A DNA stretch of 64,000 nucleotides, from positions 1 to 64,000 of the forward strand of contig CAUYUJ010003587.1 of assembly GCA_963575745.1 (NCBI GenBank). Reading direction: 5' to 3'. A program made the position numbers and the translations under genes. Within the stretch, counting starts at the first letter, position 1. Each line of letters begins with the position of its first letter. Origin of the DNA: Prorocentrum cordatum. Taxonomy: Eukaryota; Sar; Dinophyceae; Prorocentrales; Prorocentraceae. The notes under the pieces are model-generated. The model did not search any database, had not been told where the DNA came from, and saw only the letters and a program-made list of their open reading frames with translations. Of this stretch, positions 49,445-58,428 are shown one piece after another.

Positions 49445-52400
49445 TCAGCAAAATGCGGTGCCCGCGTGGTTTTGGATGCATCGGTCTTGGTATATGCGGG
49501 CATCCATCCTCAGGGCATGCGCGGCCTGGGCCACCCTCCGAAGAACCTGATTCAGAGACTCATCCATCCACGTTGCATACTGGCGAGTGTTGCCCTGGAA
49601 CGCCAGCCTGTCAGCGCTACAGCTTTCGAAATCCACGAGGCCCCAGGGGATGGGGATGGGAGGCGGAGGAGGAGGAAGGCGGAGGAGGAGGAGGAACACA
49701 CGGCGACGAGGAGGAGGAGGAGGAGCTTGCTCTGAGGGCCTTTGGAAGGGCCCAAGGGGGCTTTGGAAAACAACAGTTTTCAGACAACTATTCTTTTTTC
49801 AAAGGGCCCCCAAGACGGCTCCAAGAGGGCGTCCGGCTTCGCGCCTGCCCGGCTCCCCCTCCCTCCTCAAGCCCTTTTCCCCTCCTCTGCCGTCTCTGTT
49901 CCCTCTGCCCACTCCCCGCTCGTTCCGCCCCTCCCCCTGCCCCCCCCTGCTCCCGTTCCGAACCTCGTTTACCGAGCCCCCTTTGGAAAGCGCTGTCCTC
50001 TTTGCCATGTGTACGACCGCGTGCATCTTCGGCGCGTCCGAAATGCGCGCGCGCTGCATGCAAGTAAGAGCATCCACGGCCAATCCCAATAACTCCTGTT
50101 GTGTATGTAGGGGGACATGTGCACGATCGATATCTCTATTCTTATCGTAGAAATCCACCAAGCATTCCCCTGCTCTCTTGAGGGGCACCTCGTGATGGTC
50201 GGCACCGTAACGCTTGAGTAAATCCAATGTCCATCTCATCATAAGAATGCATTCTGCCGCTTTGACTTTAAGGGGGCTCCCTGCATGGAGGCGGTCGACC
50301 CTCGCGCTCGTGTGCTTTCTCTTATCTCCTAGCATACTAATCGTGAGATCCCCGACCCGATTAGCCGCAGGGATGTCGTTGTCCGTCTGCCATTTCAAGA
50401 AATCTGCCCTGAGGCGTCTGCACCCCTGCTCCTCCACAACTTTGAGGTCCCCTCCGATGCCCCATGGGTTACTGAGCACCGTTCGCCATAACACAGCGGA
50501 GGTCCATCTACTCGCGGGCCCAAAGCAGAATGCGTGCAACACGTCCACCCCGAGCGTGCGAAACGGCGAAGTCCCGAGGAGGGCGACGTTAAATATTGGG
50601 TTTCGCCTCTGCGCCCCGTCTCGGAGCCTCCCCCTGCCGTCGAACCGAGCCCGCCAGAAAACCAGGTCAAATGGTATTGGTTTGCTCTCGAGCTCTGCGG
50701 GGTCTGCGAGGTACTGGCCAGGTCTGAGGATGTCGCATCCTGGCTCAATGCGATCCCCTGCTAGAAGGTGCAACGCTGGAACGTTCCTAGACAAAGCCCG
50801 CCCCCTTGCCTTCTTGCCCTTTGCATACACGGGTCGCCCTTCAAATATAATCAAATTGCGAATCGCCTCACTATCAACGGTAACCGCGTGCTCTCGTTCG
50901 GCGCACATGGCCTCGTGCGTCATGTCCCCGTGCTCTTCCCAAGGCAGTCCTAGCACTGAACACGCGTGGTATCTGTCGTACATGTTGCTCTTATTGCAAT
51001 TGCAGTATGGGCACGGGTTGAACTTAGCAGTGACAGTTTGCAATCCGAGCGTTGTCCCCCATTCGTGCATGTCTCCTGGCAGGGGGCGGCCTCAAGACGC
51101 CGCATGGGGTGGCCAATGGGGGCTCCAAGATTGCCTCAGCAGGGCCCAGAAGGTGCCATCAAACCAAAGGGCTCGCAGATTGGACTCGCTGTGTTCTAAT
51201 TGGGCGACGCGTTGATGACGCCTCCAGGGGCTCGCGCTCGAGGCAATCTTGGAAGCCCCATTGGGGCCGTCTGGGGATCAGTATGCTGGGGGGGGGGGGA
51301 GGGGGCCCTTGCAGAAGGATGTCCCAGATGCCCCCCGAGGGTAGAGTGTAGGTGCACCTGTGGGACGCACAGAGACATACTGATACTATATGTCCTCATT
51401 GGAGGCGCGCGCCCAACCCGAACGTATAGTATAACCATCTTGTAGTATATCATTTCCGAGCGGTGTGGCCAGAAAGCGCCTGCCACGACGCATATACAAT
51501 AAGATTTCTCGGTGCGCGCGTCGCCCTTGGGGGGGGCGACGCACATATAGTATAAGTATGCTGGGGCGACGCCGAACCTGGACGCGTGGGCCCTGCCAGC
51601 GCTCTCCCCCCCGCCGCGGGCCAGGTGCCTGCCCGGCAAGGCCCGTCCCCTTCTACAGGGAGGCGCGCGGCGGAGCTGTGGGATCTTCCTATGGGGCATG
51701 GAGGGAGGGAGTGCGGGGGTAGTGGAGGAGGGCGCGGAGGGGGACGCGGAGGAGGGGAGGGAGGAAGAGGAGAAGGAGGATCAGGAGCAGCAGCAGCAGC
51801 AACATCAGGAGGAGGGAGCAGGGCCCAAACCAAGCATATAGAAGCGCACCCAGACATACTCCCAAAACGAAGCGGAAAAGAAAGGAGGAGGCGAGAAGGG
51901 GGAGAAAGACGGGGAAGCTGCGTGGATCAATTTGGCCACCCAGCGTCCTGCAATGAACGCCAAGACCGCAGTGAAGCCCAGCTTCTCACCACTCTGCTGC
52001 ACGGAATATGGGTCGGACGCATCGCGCTCGAGGCCGTTCCAGGTCAGGCGCGGCCGAGTTCCTGTGGCAAGCCCGCGCAGGCTGTGGGAGATATAGGCCC
52101 ATATCGGTTGCAACGTGCACCAGCCGCGGCAACCGCACCTGCACATGCGTTGGCATCGAATAGATGCGATCAGATGCCGACGGCTCGTTTTGCCAGTTCT
52201 TAGCCAGATCCCTAAAATCGAATCTGCTCGCCCTGCCAGAGTTGTTGTGTATCGAACCCCATCGGCAAACAAAGTCAATGGAATTGGAGGGGGGAGACCC
52301 CGCCTCAAAGCATCCTCGACCAACGGATTCGTGCGATATGATGGAGCCATTTCGGCCAAGTCAGGGGTAAAATCCACATCCGAAGATGTCACCTCCTCAA

Positions 52401-52779
52401 CGATGGCCTCGAGCGGCGGCCGCACTAAGAATGGCCGCCGCACCCGAATCGCTGCGTTCCTGTCGACCGCAGGTGCTTCAACCACGTCGAGCTTCGGCCC
52501 TGCTGGGAGGACCCTGTCGAGAGCTTTTTGGTACGCTCCTGTTGACAGCCCTGGCTCGGCGGCGTACATCGCGAAATCTGCCCCTGGAACTGCTGCCTCG
52601 TTGGCCCAGTGGCAGAGCACGCATAAGTCTTGAGCTGTTACTTTCTGGCCCGCGTAGAGGGCCAACATGTTTTGGAGGAGCTCGAAACCCGAATGCCTGC
52701 GATGATGTTCCAGCTGCTCTGGGTCCTCGCCCCGAGAGCCCCCCAGTATCCCTGGTTGCGTTTTGCGCCTCTTCCCCAT
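49445..52779 (-). CDS. Cys-rich dinoflagellate-type protein, three exons
   Basis: Exons are 52,779-51,948, 51,075-49,973 and 49,594-49,445, giving 694 residues from ATG 52,779 (MGKRRKTQPG). The joins keep phase. Junction 1 is ATTGCAG|GACGC to TGCCAG|GAGAC (GA-AG) and restores FIAGDMHEW. Junction 2 is GGCTCG|GTAAAC to TTCCAG|GGCAAC (GT-AG). Features are LTLFADGVRY, the Cys cluster MCRCGCRGWC, a NPCPYCNC pair that may bind zinc, GVDVLHAFCFG, KMHAVVHMAK and a short last exon RQYATWMDESLN. I recall this arrangement from multicopy hypothetical proteins of dinoflagellates; function unknown. The conserved Asp, Cys pair and His could point to a transposase ancestry, but that is speculation. Confidence 0.75.
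49595..49972 (-). other. Intron 2 of the Cys-rich gene (GT-AG), with hairpin repeat
   Basis: 378 bp. The part 49,657-49,832 is a repeat whose second copy is at 55,645-55,833. It has a hairpin (CTTTGGAAAA ... TTTTTTCAAAG) and, on the sense strand, a CCTCCT tract towards the acceptor. Confidence 0.7.
51076..51947 (-). other. Intron 1 of the Cys-rich gene (GA-AG), carrying a small inverted-repeat element
   Basis: 872 bp. It contains the TA-rich inverted-repeat element at 51,373-51,562 and a separate inverted repeat with 27-bp arms at 51,111-51,137 (GGCCAATGGGGGCTCC...) and 51,240-51,268. A (CCT)-rich tract lies on the sense strand near 51,700-51,800. Confidence 0.65.
51373..51562. mobile_element. 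TA-rich MITE-like element, copy 1
   Basis: About 190 bp with inverted ends: the left end holds GACATACTGATACTATATGT, and the reverse complement of the right end holds GCATACTTATACTATATGTG. The interior shares GAGCGGTGTGGCCAGAAAGC and AAGATTTCTCGG with copy 2 at 60,064. There are no coding frames. Confidence 0.8.
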
Positions 52780-53692
52780 TGCAGCGTGCAAGTGACGCGG
52801 TGCGACGCTCAAAAAAAAAAAAACTTGAGAGGAATTGCGAGGGGGAAGTGGGCGAGTGAGGGAAGTGAGGACGAAAACAGATGGCAACTCTCTAATATAT
52901 GCTGCAGTAGCTGGTACCGGGCACGGTGGGGGGGCCCGAGCTAGGTGTCAGTCACCCTCAGTCGGTTCTCAGTCGGTTCTCAGTCGGTTCTCAGTCGGTT
53001 CTCAGTCGGTCGTTTTCAGTCGGTTTTCAGTCGCGCGCCGAGGCTCCCGTTCGAGACATCCTCACTTCAGTCGCTCCTGTCTCAGTCGGTTTTCAGTCGG
53101 TACCGTTTCAGTCGGTTTTCAGGCGGCCCCGGAGGGCCGTTCCCGCTCGTTTTCCTCGGCTGCCCCGGCAAATTTTCAAAACCCCCCGGCGAAATCCTGA
53201 GCGCGCCCCCGGCTCGCCTGCCGAGCCGCCTGCCGTGGAGGAGCGCGGGCGGGAGGGAGACGAGAGAGCGGGGTGTGGGGGGGGGCGAGGAGCGGGGAGC
53301 GGGATAGAGGGAGTGATGGGCGGGGAATATTGGTAGGGGCCTCCCCCGACAGCGCCCCGATCCTCGAAACAACAAGGGGCCGAGGTCACTTTCCAGCAGC
53401 GGCAGAGGTAGTGCGCAGATGCCTAAACTCTCTTTTGATGTGTGGCCTGCGGCGCGTTCCCCCGCGCCTAGACCCGCTCTCGGGCGCGTGGCCCGAGAGC
53501 GCCAACGCGGCGGGCTGGCCCCGACGCCGCTGGGCGAGAAGGAAGATGAGGGGGGAGGATGAGAGGGGGACAGGGAGAAGTGAGGAAGAGGAGGAGGCGG
53601 AGGATGAGGAGGGGGAGGAAGAGGATAATTAGGAGGAGGAGGAGGAGGAGGAGGAGGAAAAAGAGGAGAGGCACCTCGGCCCGCAAGGGCAC
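52780..53692. promoter_or_regulatory. Upstream flank with TCAGTCG module, copy 2
   Basis: 52,958-53,125 holds at least seven TCAGTCGGTT-type steps and CGTTCGAGACATCCTCAC, about 180 bp upstream of the Cys-rich gene. A promoter role is conjecture from position only. 53,130-53,692 is GC-rich spacer with (GGA)n at 53,575-53,665. Confidence 0.4.
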
Positions 53693-55756
53693 TTAGCTGC
53701 CGTGCATCGCGCGCAGCCGCTTCACCTCCGCCATCACCTCGTTCACGGGCTTCTCCACCTCCTTGGACAACTTCTGCGTCGCTTTGATGAAGTCCTTGGC
53801 CTCCATGCCCTTCTTGATGTCCAGAAGCTGGTCAGTGAAGAACTCCTTCACGGACTCCTGCTGGGTCGCCTCGTCCATCTTCGCCACCAGCGCCACGAGC
53901 TGGCCCTTGAAGAAGGGCGTGTCCCACTTCTTCCAATCCACGTTGGACTCGATGAGGTTGATGAGGTTGCGGGAGTCCGAGACGGCCTCGCTGTGGATCT
54001 GCTTCAGCTTCTTTGCACTGTTCACCGCCGCAGCCAACTCCTTCCGCTCCTCCTTCTCCTTCTCGGTCAGCTTCTTCGCCTGCCGCTTTCCACCAGGTCG
54101 CTCTGCGTCTTTGTCGCCCGTCGCGGGGCCAGTCCCCGCGCCGCCCCCCGTGGCTCCAGCTGAGTCCGCGACTTTCTTCTGCTTCCACTCCTGGTGCTTC
54201 GCCCAAGCCTTCGTGAAGCGGTCCTCGTAGCCACGGACGTAGTACAAGAATTTCACTCGCTTGGTCCACGAGTCGTAGAGAACGTACTTCCCCCCCACCT
54301 GCATAGCTTTCAACGCATGGTTAAGCGCAGCCTCCATTCCCGCGGCGCCACCGCCTTCTTTGTGTGCGATCCGTTGGATCGGAAGGTACTGGCCTCTGTT
54401 GAAAGAGGACTCCTCAAGCGTCTCGGTGTAGCTATGCTTCTCGCTCCATTCATCGAACTCCTTCTTCGCGAACGTCGCGCGAAACTCACTGCGCTCGGAG
54501 TTGTCCTCGCACAGCCCGTACTTCTTGGCCTCCGCCGCGTTGCCCTTGATGTGCCTCTTCCACCTCTGGCTCATGAGGTTGTGGCCGTCCATGGGGAACT
54601 TGAAGTTGTTCGCCTTGAGGTTCAGCATGAACTCCTTCAGCCGATCCGCCTGATCGTCGCCCTCGTCCTCAACCTTGGGGGTGAGATCGAACATCTTCGA
54701 TACCAGCACGTCGATCTTTTTGGGGTCGTTCTGAGCCAATCCCATGATATCTTGCCCCGCGCCGTCGATGGAGCGCTGCATCACCTCAAAGAGCTGCGAC
54801 CCCGTGGAGTGGTAGGCATTCTCGATCTGGGCCACATGGGCCTGCAGCAGACGCCGAGCATCTGCTGGAAGCTCCGTGGTAAGCGGCGCTGTGCCCATCT
54901 CGAGTTCCGAACCGCTCGCGGACGGGCCGACCGCGGCAAGCTGGGCGGCCTGCCTCGTGGCGAAGGGCGGCACGACGGGTGCCGGAGCGCAGCTGTGCCG
55001 CGAGCTGGGCCGCGGCGCCCCCGCCTGGCCGCGGGAAGCGACGGAGCTCGGGCGCGCCACGCGCATGACTTCCACGGGCTCCTCCTTGACGATGGCGATG
55101 TATGCACCGCTCGGCTGATCCTCGGGCGGCGGCAGCGGCGTGCCTGGCGCTGCAGGCCTGGGCTCCTGCAGAGGCGCGGCGTGGGCGCCCGCCTCCTCCT
55201 GGCTGCCAGCTGGCGGCACCGTGGGCTCGCCGCGCTCCCACGGCCTCAACCCGAGCTCGATCTTGCGGGTGAGCTGGGTATCCTCCCACCACGTCTGCTG
55301 GCGGTCTGGCGGCGGCGGGCCCTCCGTGCCAGCAGCAGCGCCCGAGGCGCCCGACGCGGCGGCCTCCTGGGCGCCCTTGCACTGCTCTGCCACGGCGGCG
55401 AGGGCCGCGTCCTTGGGCGCAGCTGACTGGCTGGGCCTGGGCAGAGCAGCTGGCTGGGCCTCGGCTGGCCTGGACTCGGCCTCGGAGCTGCGCGCCAAGG
55501 ACTGCTTGAAGCGCCTGGAGCGGCTGCGGCAGCTGCGGACCCTGAGCGTCGGCGCATCCAGCGCGTGGCCGCTCGCGTACGACTTGGGGCCGCGCTTGCC
55601 GGGCACGGGCTGCACCTGGCTCGCGGGGCGGAAGGGTTGGAAGGGGGAGGCGGAGGAGGCGGAGGAGGCGGAGGAGGAGGAGGAGGAGGAACAGACGGCG
55701 ACGAGGTGGAGGAGGAGGAGGAGGAGCTTGCTCTGAGGGCCTTTGGAGAGACCCAA
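53693..55756 (-). CDS. Hypothetical protein, large last exon
   Basis: The frame is open from about 55,756 to the stop at 53,693, but the first 40 or so codons lie in a microsatellite and hairpin repeat and have no ATG. The exon probably starts near 55,616, after an acceptor CGAGCCAG|GTGCAG. The N-terminal half is Ala/Pro-rich and includes YIAIVKEEPVEVM. The C-terminal half is well-formed and charged: DGHNLMSQRWKRHIKG, EFDEWSEKHSYTETLEE, QYLPIQRIAHKEGGG, YVLYDSWTKRVKFLYYVRG, then a Lys/Glu-rich helical stretch and a helix-rich tail. No domain recognised; it resembles multicopy hypothetical proteins of dinoflagellates. The 5' exon is missing or lies in 55,860-56,000. Confidence 0.65.
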   Translation of the reverse strand: MGLSKGPQSKLLLLLLHLVAVCSSSSSSSASSASSASPFQPFRPASQVQPVPGKRGPKSYASGHALDAPTLRVRSCRSRSRRFKQSLARSSEAESRPAEAQPAALPRPSQSAAPKDAALAAVAEQCKGAQEAAASGASGAAAGTEGPPPPDRQQTWWEDTQLTRKIELGLRPWERGEPTVPPAGSQEEAGAHAAPLQEPRPAAPGTPLPPPEDQPSGAYIAIVKEEPVEVMRVARPSSVASRGQAGAPRPSSRHSCAPAPVVPPFATRQAAQLAAVGPSASGSELEMGTAPLTTELPADARRLLQAHVAQIENAYHSTGSQLFEVMQRSIDGAGQDIMGLAQNDPKKIDVLVSKMFDLTPKVEDEGDDQADRLKEFMLNLKANNFKFPMDGHNLMSQRWKRHIKGNAAEAKKYGLCEDNSERSEFRATFAKKEFDEWSEKHSYTETLEESSFNRGQYLPIQRIAHKEGGGAAGMEAALNHALKAMQVGGKYVLYDSWTKRVKFLYYVRGYEDRFTKAWAKHQEWKQKKVADSAGATGGGAGTGPATGDKDAERPGGKRQAKKLTEKEKEERKELAAAVNSAKKLKQIHSEAVSDSRNLINLIESNVDWKKWDTPFFKGQLVALVAKMDEATQQESVKEFFTDQLLDIKKGMEAKDFIKATQKLSKEVEKPVNEVMAEVKRLRAMHGS

Positions 55757-55833
55757 GGGGGCTTTGAAAAAAAACAGTTTTCAGAAAACTATCCTTTTTT
55801 CAAAGGGCCCCCAAGACGGCTCCGAGAGGGCCC
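55645..55833 (-). repeat. Hairpin-bearing repeat, copy 2
   Basis: Shares with 49,657-49,832 the GAG-rich part, GGAGCTTGCTCTGAGGGCC and GGGCCCCCAAGACGGCTCC. In between it holds nested inverted repeats: GGGGGCTTTGAAAAAA with TTTTTTCAAAGGGCCCCC, and inside them AGTTTTC-A-GAAAACT. In copy 1 this repeat is intronic, and here it sits just upstream of the presumed acceptor of the gene at 53,693. Confidence 0.85.
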
Positions 55834-55881
55834 CGAGGCTTTCAGAGGGCCCCAAGAGGGGCCCAAGAATGCTCCATGATG

Positions 55882-56960
55882 CTAATGTTTGGGTTGCATG
55901 CCATGTGTCGGAACTCTTGAAATCTGCATCAACTGTTTTCTGACAGAATGATTTCGAGTGTCACCCGATGGCACGTAGCATTCGACGGCTAGCAACAGAA
56001 ACAGATTTGCGGGATATCCGACACATCCCATGGGAGGCACCTTCCGAAATTTCAGTTTGAGCATCTTCTGGTACATCTCAACGAACTGTGCGCGGGCTCT
56101 GCGAATCCTAAGCATGTGGAGTATGTACGCCTTCGACTTGTACCGCGGGCAAGGCTCAATGTCGGAAATAACTGTCGGCTTCATCTCGGCGAGGAGGAGG
56201 AGGAGGAGGAGGCTGGCGGCGAGGGAGAAGATGCGGAGGAGGTCGAAGGGGGGAAGGAGGCGGGTGGGGGGAGAGGAGGAGGAGGAGGGATGCGGAGGGG
56301 GAGGGGGAGGAGGATGCCTCGTCTGCATTCTCCCCGCAATCCAAGAAGGCCGCCTGCAAGCGGTAGTACTTATTCTCGTCCGAGTCGATCGGCTTCGATG
56401 TATTCTGAAAAAGGTACCCCTCACGCTTCATCGATGCAATCTTTGCCACGATATCGCGTCTGTCCTCGTCGCTCACATCGTCGGGGAGGGCCACTGTCCA
56501 CGGTCGCTCCTCGCCACCCTCCGCCCCCTCCCCGTGCACGATCCCCTGGAGTGTTGGGGGAGGGAGGGAGGGCGGGGAGAAATGAGAAGGTGGTCAGATC
56601 CTCCAACGGCGGGGCCACAAGCCACGGCGGCGGCAGCGCGAGCTCGGAATTGACGGGAGCAATCGGCGGCAGCGCGGGCTCGGAATAGGGAGCCATCGGC
56701 GGTGGCAGCGCGAGCTCGGAATCGTCGGGCGCGAAGGGCAGCAGCGAATCATGTGGGAAAGGGGGCGGCAGCCACTGAAGCAGTCTGGAGTCGAGTGAGC
56801 GCGGCACCCCAGAGTGGGAGACCACCTCGACGTCGCTCGAGTCGCTCAGGTCGACCCTGTCGCTCGAGCCCGGCGCGCAGGTGGAGCTGGCCCCAGCGGC
56901 GCTCACCTCGGGCAGGCGCGCGCGCGCGCGTCAGAGTCGGAGGGCAAGCAGGATGAGGAC
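55882..56960 (-). CDS. Hypothetical protein, at least three exons, 5' end unclear
   Basis: Proposed exons are about 56,960-56,601, 56,545-56,318 and 56,184-55,882. Junction 2 is a GC-AG intron (GACGAG|GCATCC to GCCGAG|ATGAAG, 133 bp, pyrimidine-rich on the sense strand) that keeps phase. Junction 1 is a weaker 55-bp GA-AG call (TTGGAG|GATCTG to CTCCAG|GGGATC). Exon 1 is Pro/Leu-rich with SSDVEVVSHSG. Exon 2 reads PWTVALPDDVSDEDRRDIVA and YYRLQAAFLDCGEN. Exon 3 reads PCPRYKSKAYILHMLRIRRA and GCVGYPANLFLLLAVECYV. No family recognised. No ATG is found upstream of exon 1, so the start lies in an unseen exon. It could also be the 5' part of the gene at 53,693. Confidence 0.5.
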
Positions 56961-57186
56961 GGCAGGGGGGGGAGCTGAACCTTCTAAGTGCGGCGGAGGA
57001 GGAGGATGGTTGGCAACGTGCTCAAGGGGCGCGTCTCAGTTGCTTTTCAGTCGCACGACCTCGCTCCCGCTCGAGACATCCTCACTGGAATGGGTTGTGA
57101 CTCAGTCGATTTTCAGTCGCGTCCCCGTCTAGCATGTTTCAGCCGACCCGTTTGAGGCTCGAGGCGGAGGTCGAGGAGTTTCGACG
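56961..57186. promoter_or_regulatory. Upstream flank with TCAGTCG module, copy 3
   Basis: 57,035-57,143 repeats the module of 46,113-46,235: CTCAGTTGCTTTTCAGTCGC, CGCTCCCGCTCGAGACATCC, CTCAGTCGATTTTCAGTCGC. It lies just upstream of the gene at 55,882-56,960. A regulatory role is only suggested by position. Confidence 0.35.
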
Positions 57187-57204
57187 ACGACGTCGACCAC
57201 GACC

Positions 57205-57283
<79 letters not shown>

Positions 57284-57290
57284 TCCACCC
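57187..57290 (+). repeat. (GAC)n triplet repeat
   Basis: About 30 almost uninterrupted ACG/GAC triplets. Confidence 0.95.
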
Positions 57291-57680
57291 GCCCGCCCGC
57301 CAAGCCACCTTCCGCTTCTTCGGCGCTCCCGGCTGCGGCGGGCCAGCGTTGGCACCGGGGGAGGCGGGCGCCGCAGCTTCAGCACCAGCACCGGGCTTCC
57401 ACGGGGTCCCAGGGGCGGGCGCCGCGTCTGCGGCGGGATCAGCGGCAGGCGAGGCGGGCTCTGCGCCAGAGGGCACGGGCAAGGCGTCTGGGATGGGCAC
57501 CGCTGCCCCCTGCGGGGCGGCCGCACGGCGCGGGCGCGCGGCCCGACCGCGAGGCGCAGGCCCGCTCTCCTCCGCGGCGGTCGGCGCGATCCCGTTGCTG
57601 GGCACCGGCTCGAAGGACGCGCGGGCGCACGCCTGGCAGCGGGGCGGTATAGGAGCGGAGGAAGTGGATGAGAGGTTGTA
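57291..57680 (-). other. Possible exon, Ala/Pro-rich with PKKRKV
   Basis: Minus-strand reading gives a low-complexity Ala/Pro/Gly sequence starting around CQACARASFEPV and ending GAPKKRKVAWRAGG, just before the GAC repeat. PKKRKV equals the classical SV40-type nuclear localisation signal. There is no start, stop or splice support, so this is a candidate only. Confidence 0.25.
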
Positions 57681-58428
57681 AGGGGAGCAGGGCGATGAGG
57701 GAGAGGGCGAGAAGGACGGGTTCAAGGGGATCGAGATGGAGAGAGCGGCAAGGAGCTGAATGGGAGCGGGGAGGAGCTGGAGGGGAGGGAAGGGGAGTGG
57801 AGGGAGCAGCGAAGGACCGACTAGTTGACCGAGCGCAGTGCAGTGACGTCGCTGCCTCCCCCGCCTTTCCCCCATCCCTGGTGTTGCCACTCATCCTCGC
57901 CCTCCCGCTCATCATCCCTCATCCCTCATCCCTCATCTCCCATTCCTCCTCCTCCTCCTCTTCCTCGTCCTCCTCCTCCCCATCCGCCTGTGGGGGGTGA
58001 CCCCGCCCTGCAGCTGAGCTTGCACTCAGTGGCCCCGCGACGCAGGAATCCGAAGCGATCCGAGACCGTCCGAAGCTATTCGAGGCTATCTGATGCCCTC
58101 CTCATCCCTCATTCTCATTCCCCCTCTTCCCCCTCGCCATCTTTTTCGCCCTACTCCGAGGCCATCCAAGGCCGAGGCCGCCCGATGCTATCGAAGCTCG
58201 TCCGAGGCCGCGCGATGCCGCTCGACGCTATCCGAGACTATCCGAGGCCATCCGATGCTACCCGACTCTATCCGAGACCATCCGAGGCCGCCCGATGGCC
58301 CCCAAGGCTATTCGAGGCCGTCCGATGCCGCCTGGCCGTGGCTGCCCGAGGCCATCTGATACGGCCCCTCGCAAAATCATTCGATTTTTCCGACTCCATC
58401 GAACAAGCTTTGTCGACCTTGCGGGCCA
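57681..58428. other. Spacer with degenerate CCGAGGC-type repeats
   Basis: 58,030-58,350 holds many irregular steps of CTATCCGAGGCC/CCGATGC type, about 15-30 bp apart. 57,930-57,990 is (CCT)n. No gene seen. Confidence 0.55.

Noticed and set aside
51092-51094. In-frame TGA before GDMHEW taken as a nonsense mutation in the Cys-rich gene
   Set aside because: Joining exon 1 at 51,948 to exon 2 at 51,075 removes it; it is intronic.
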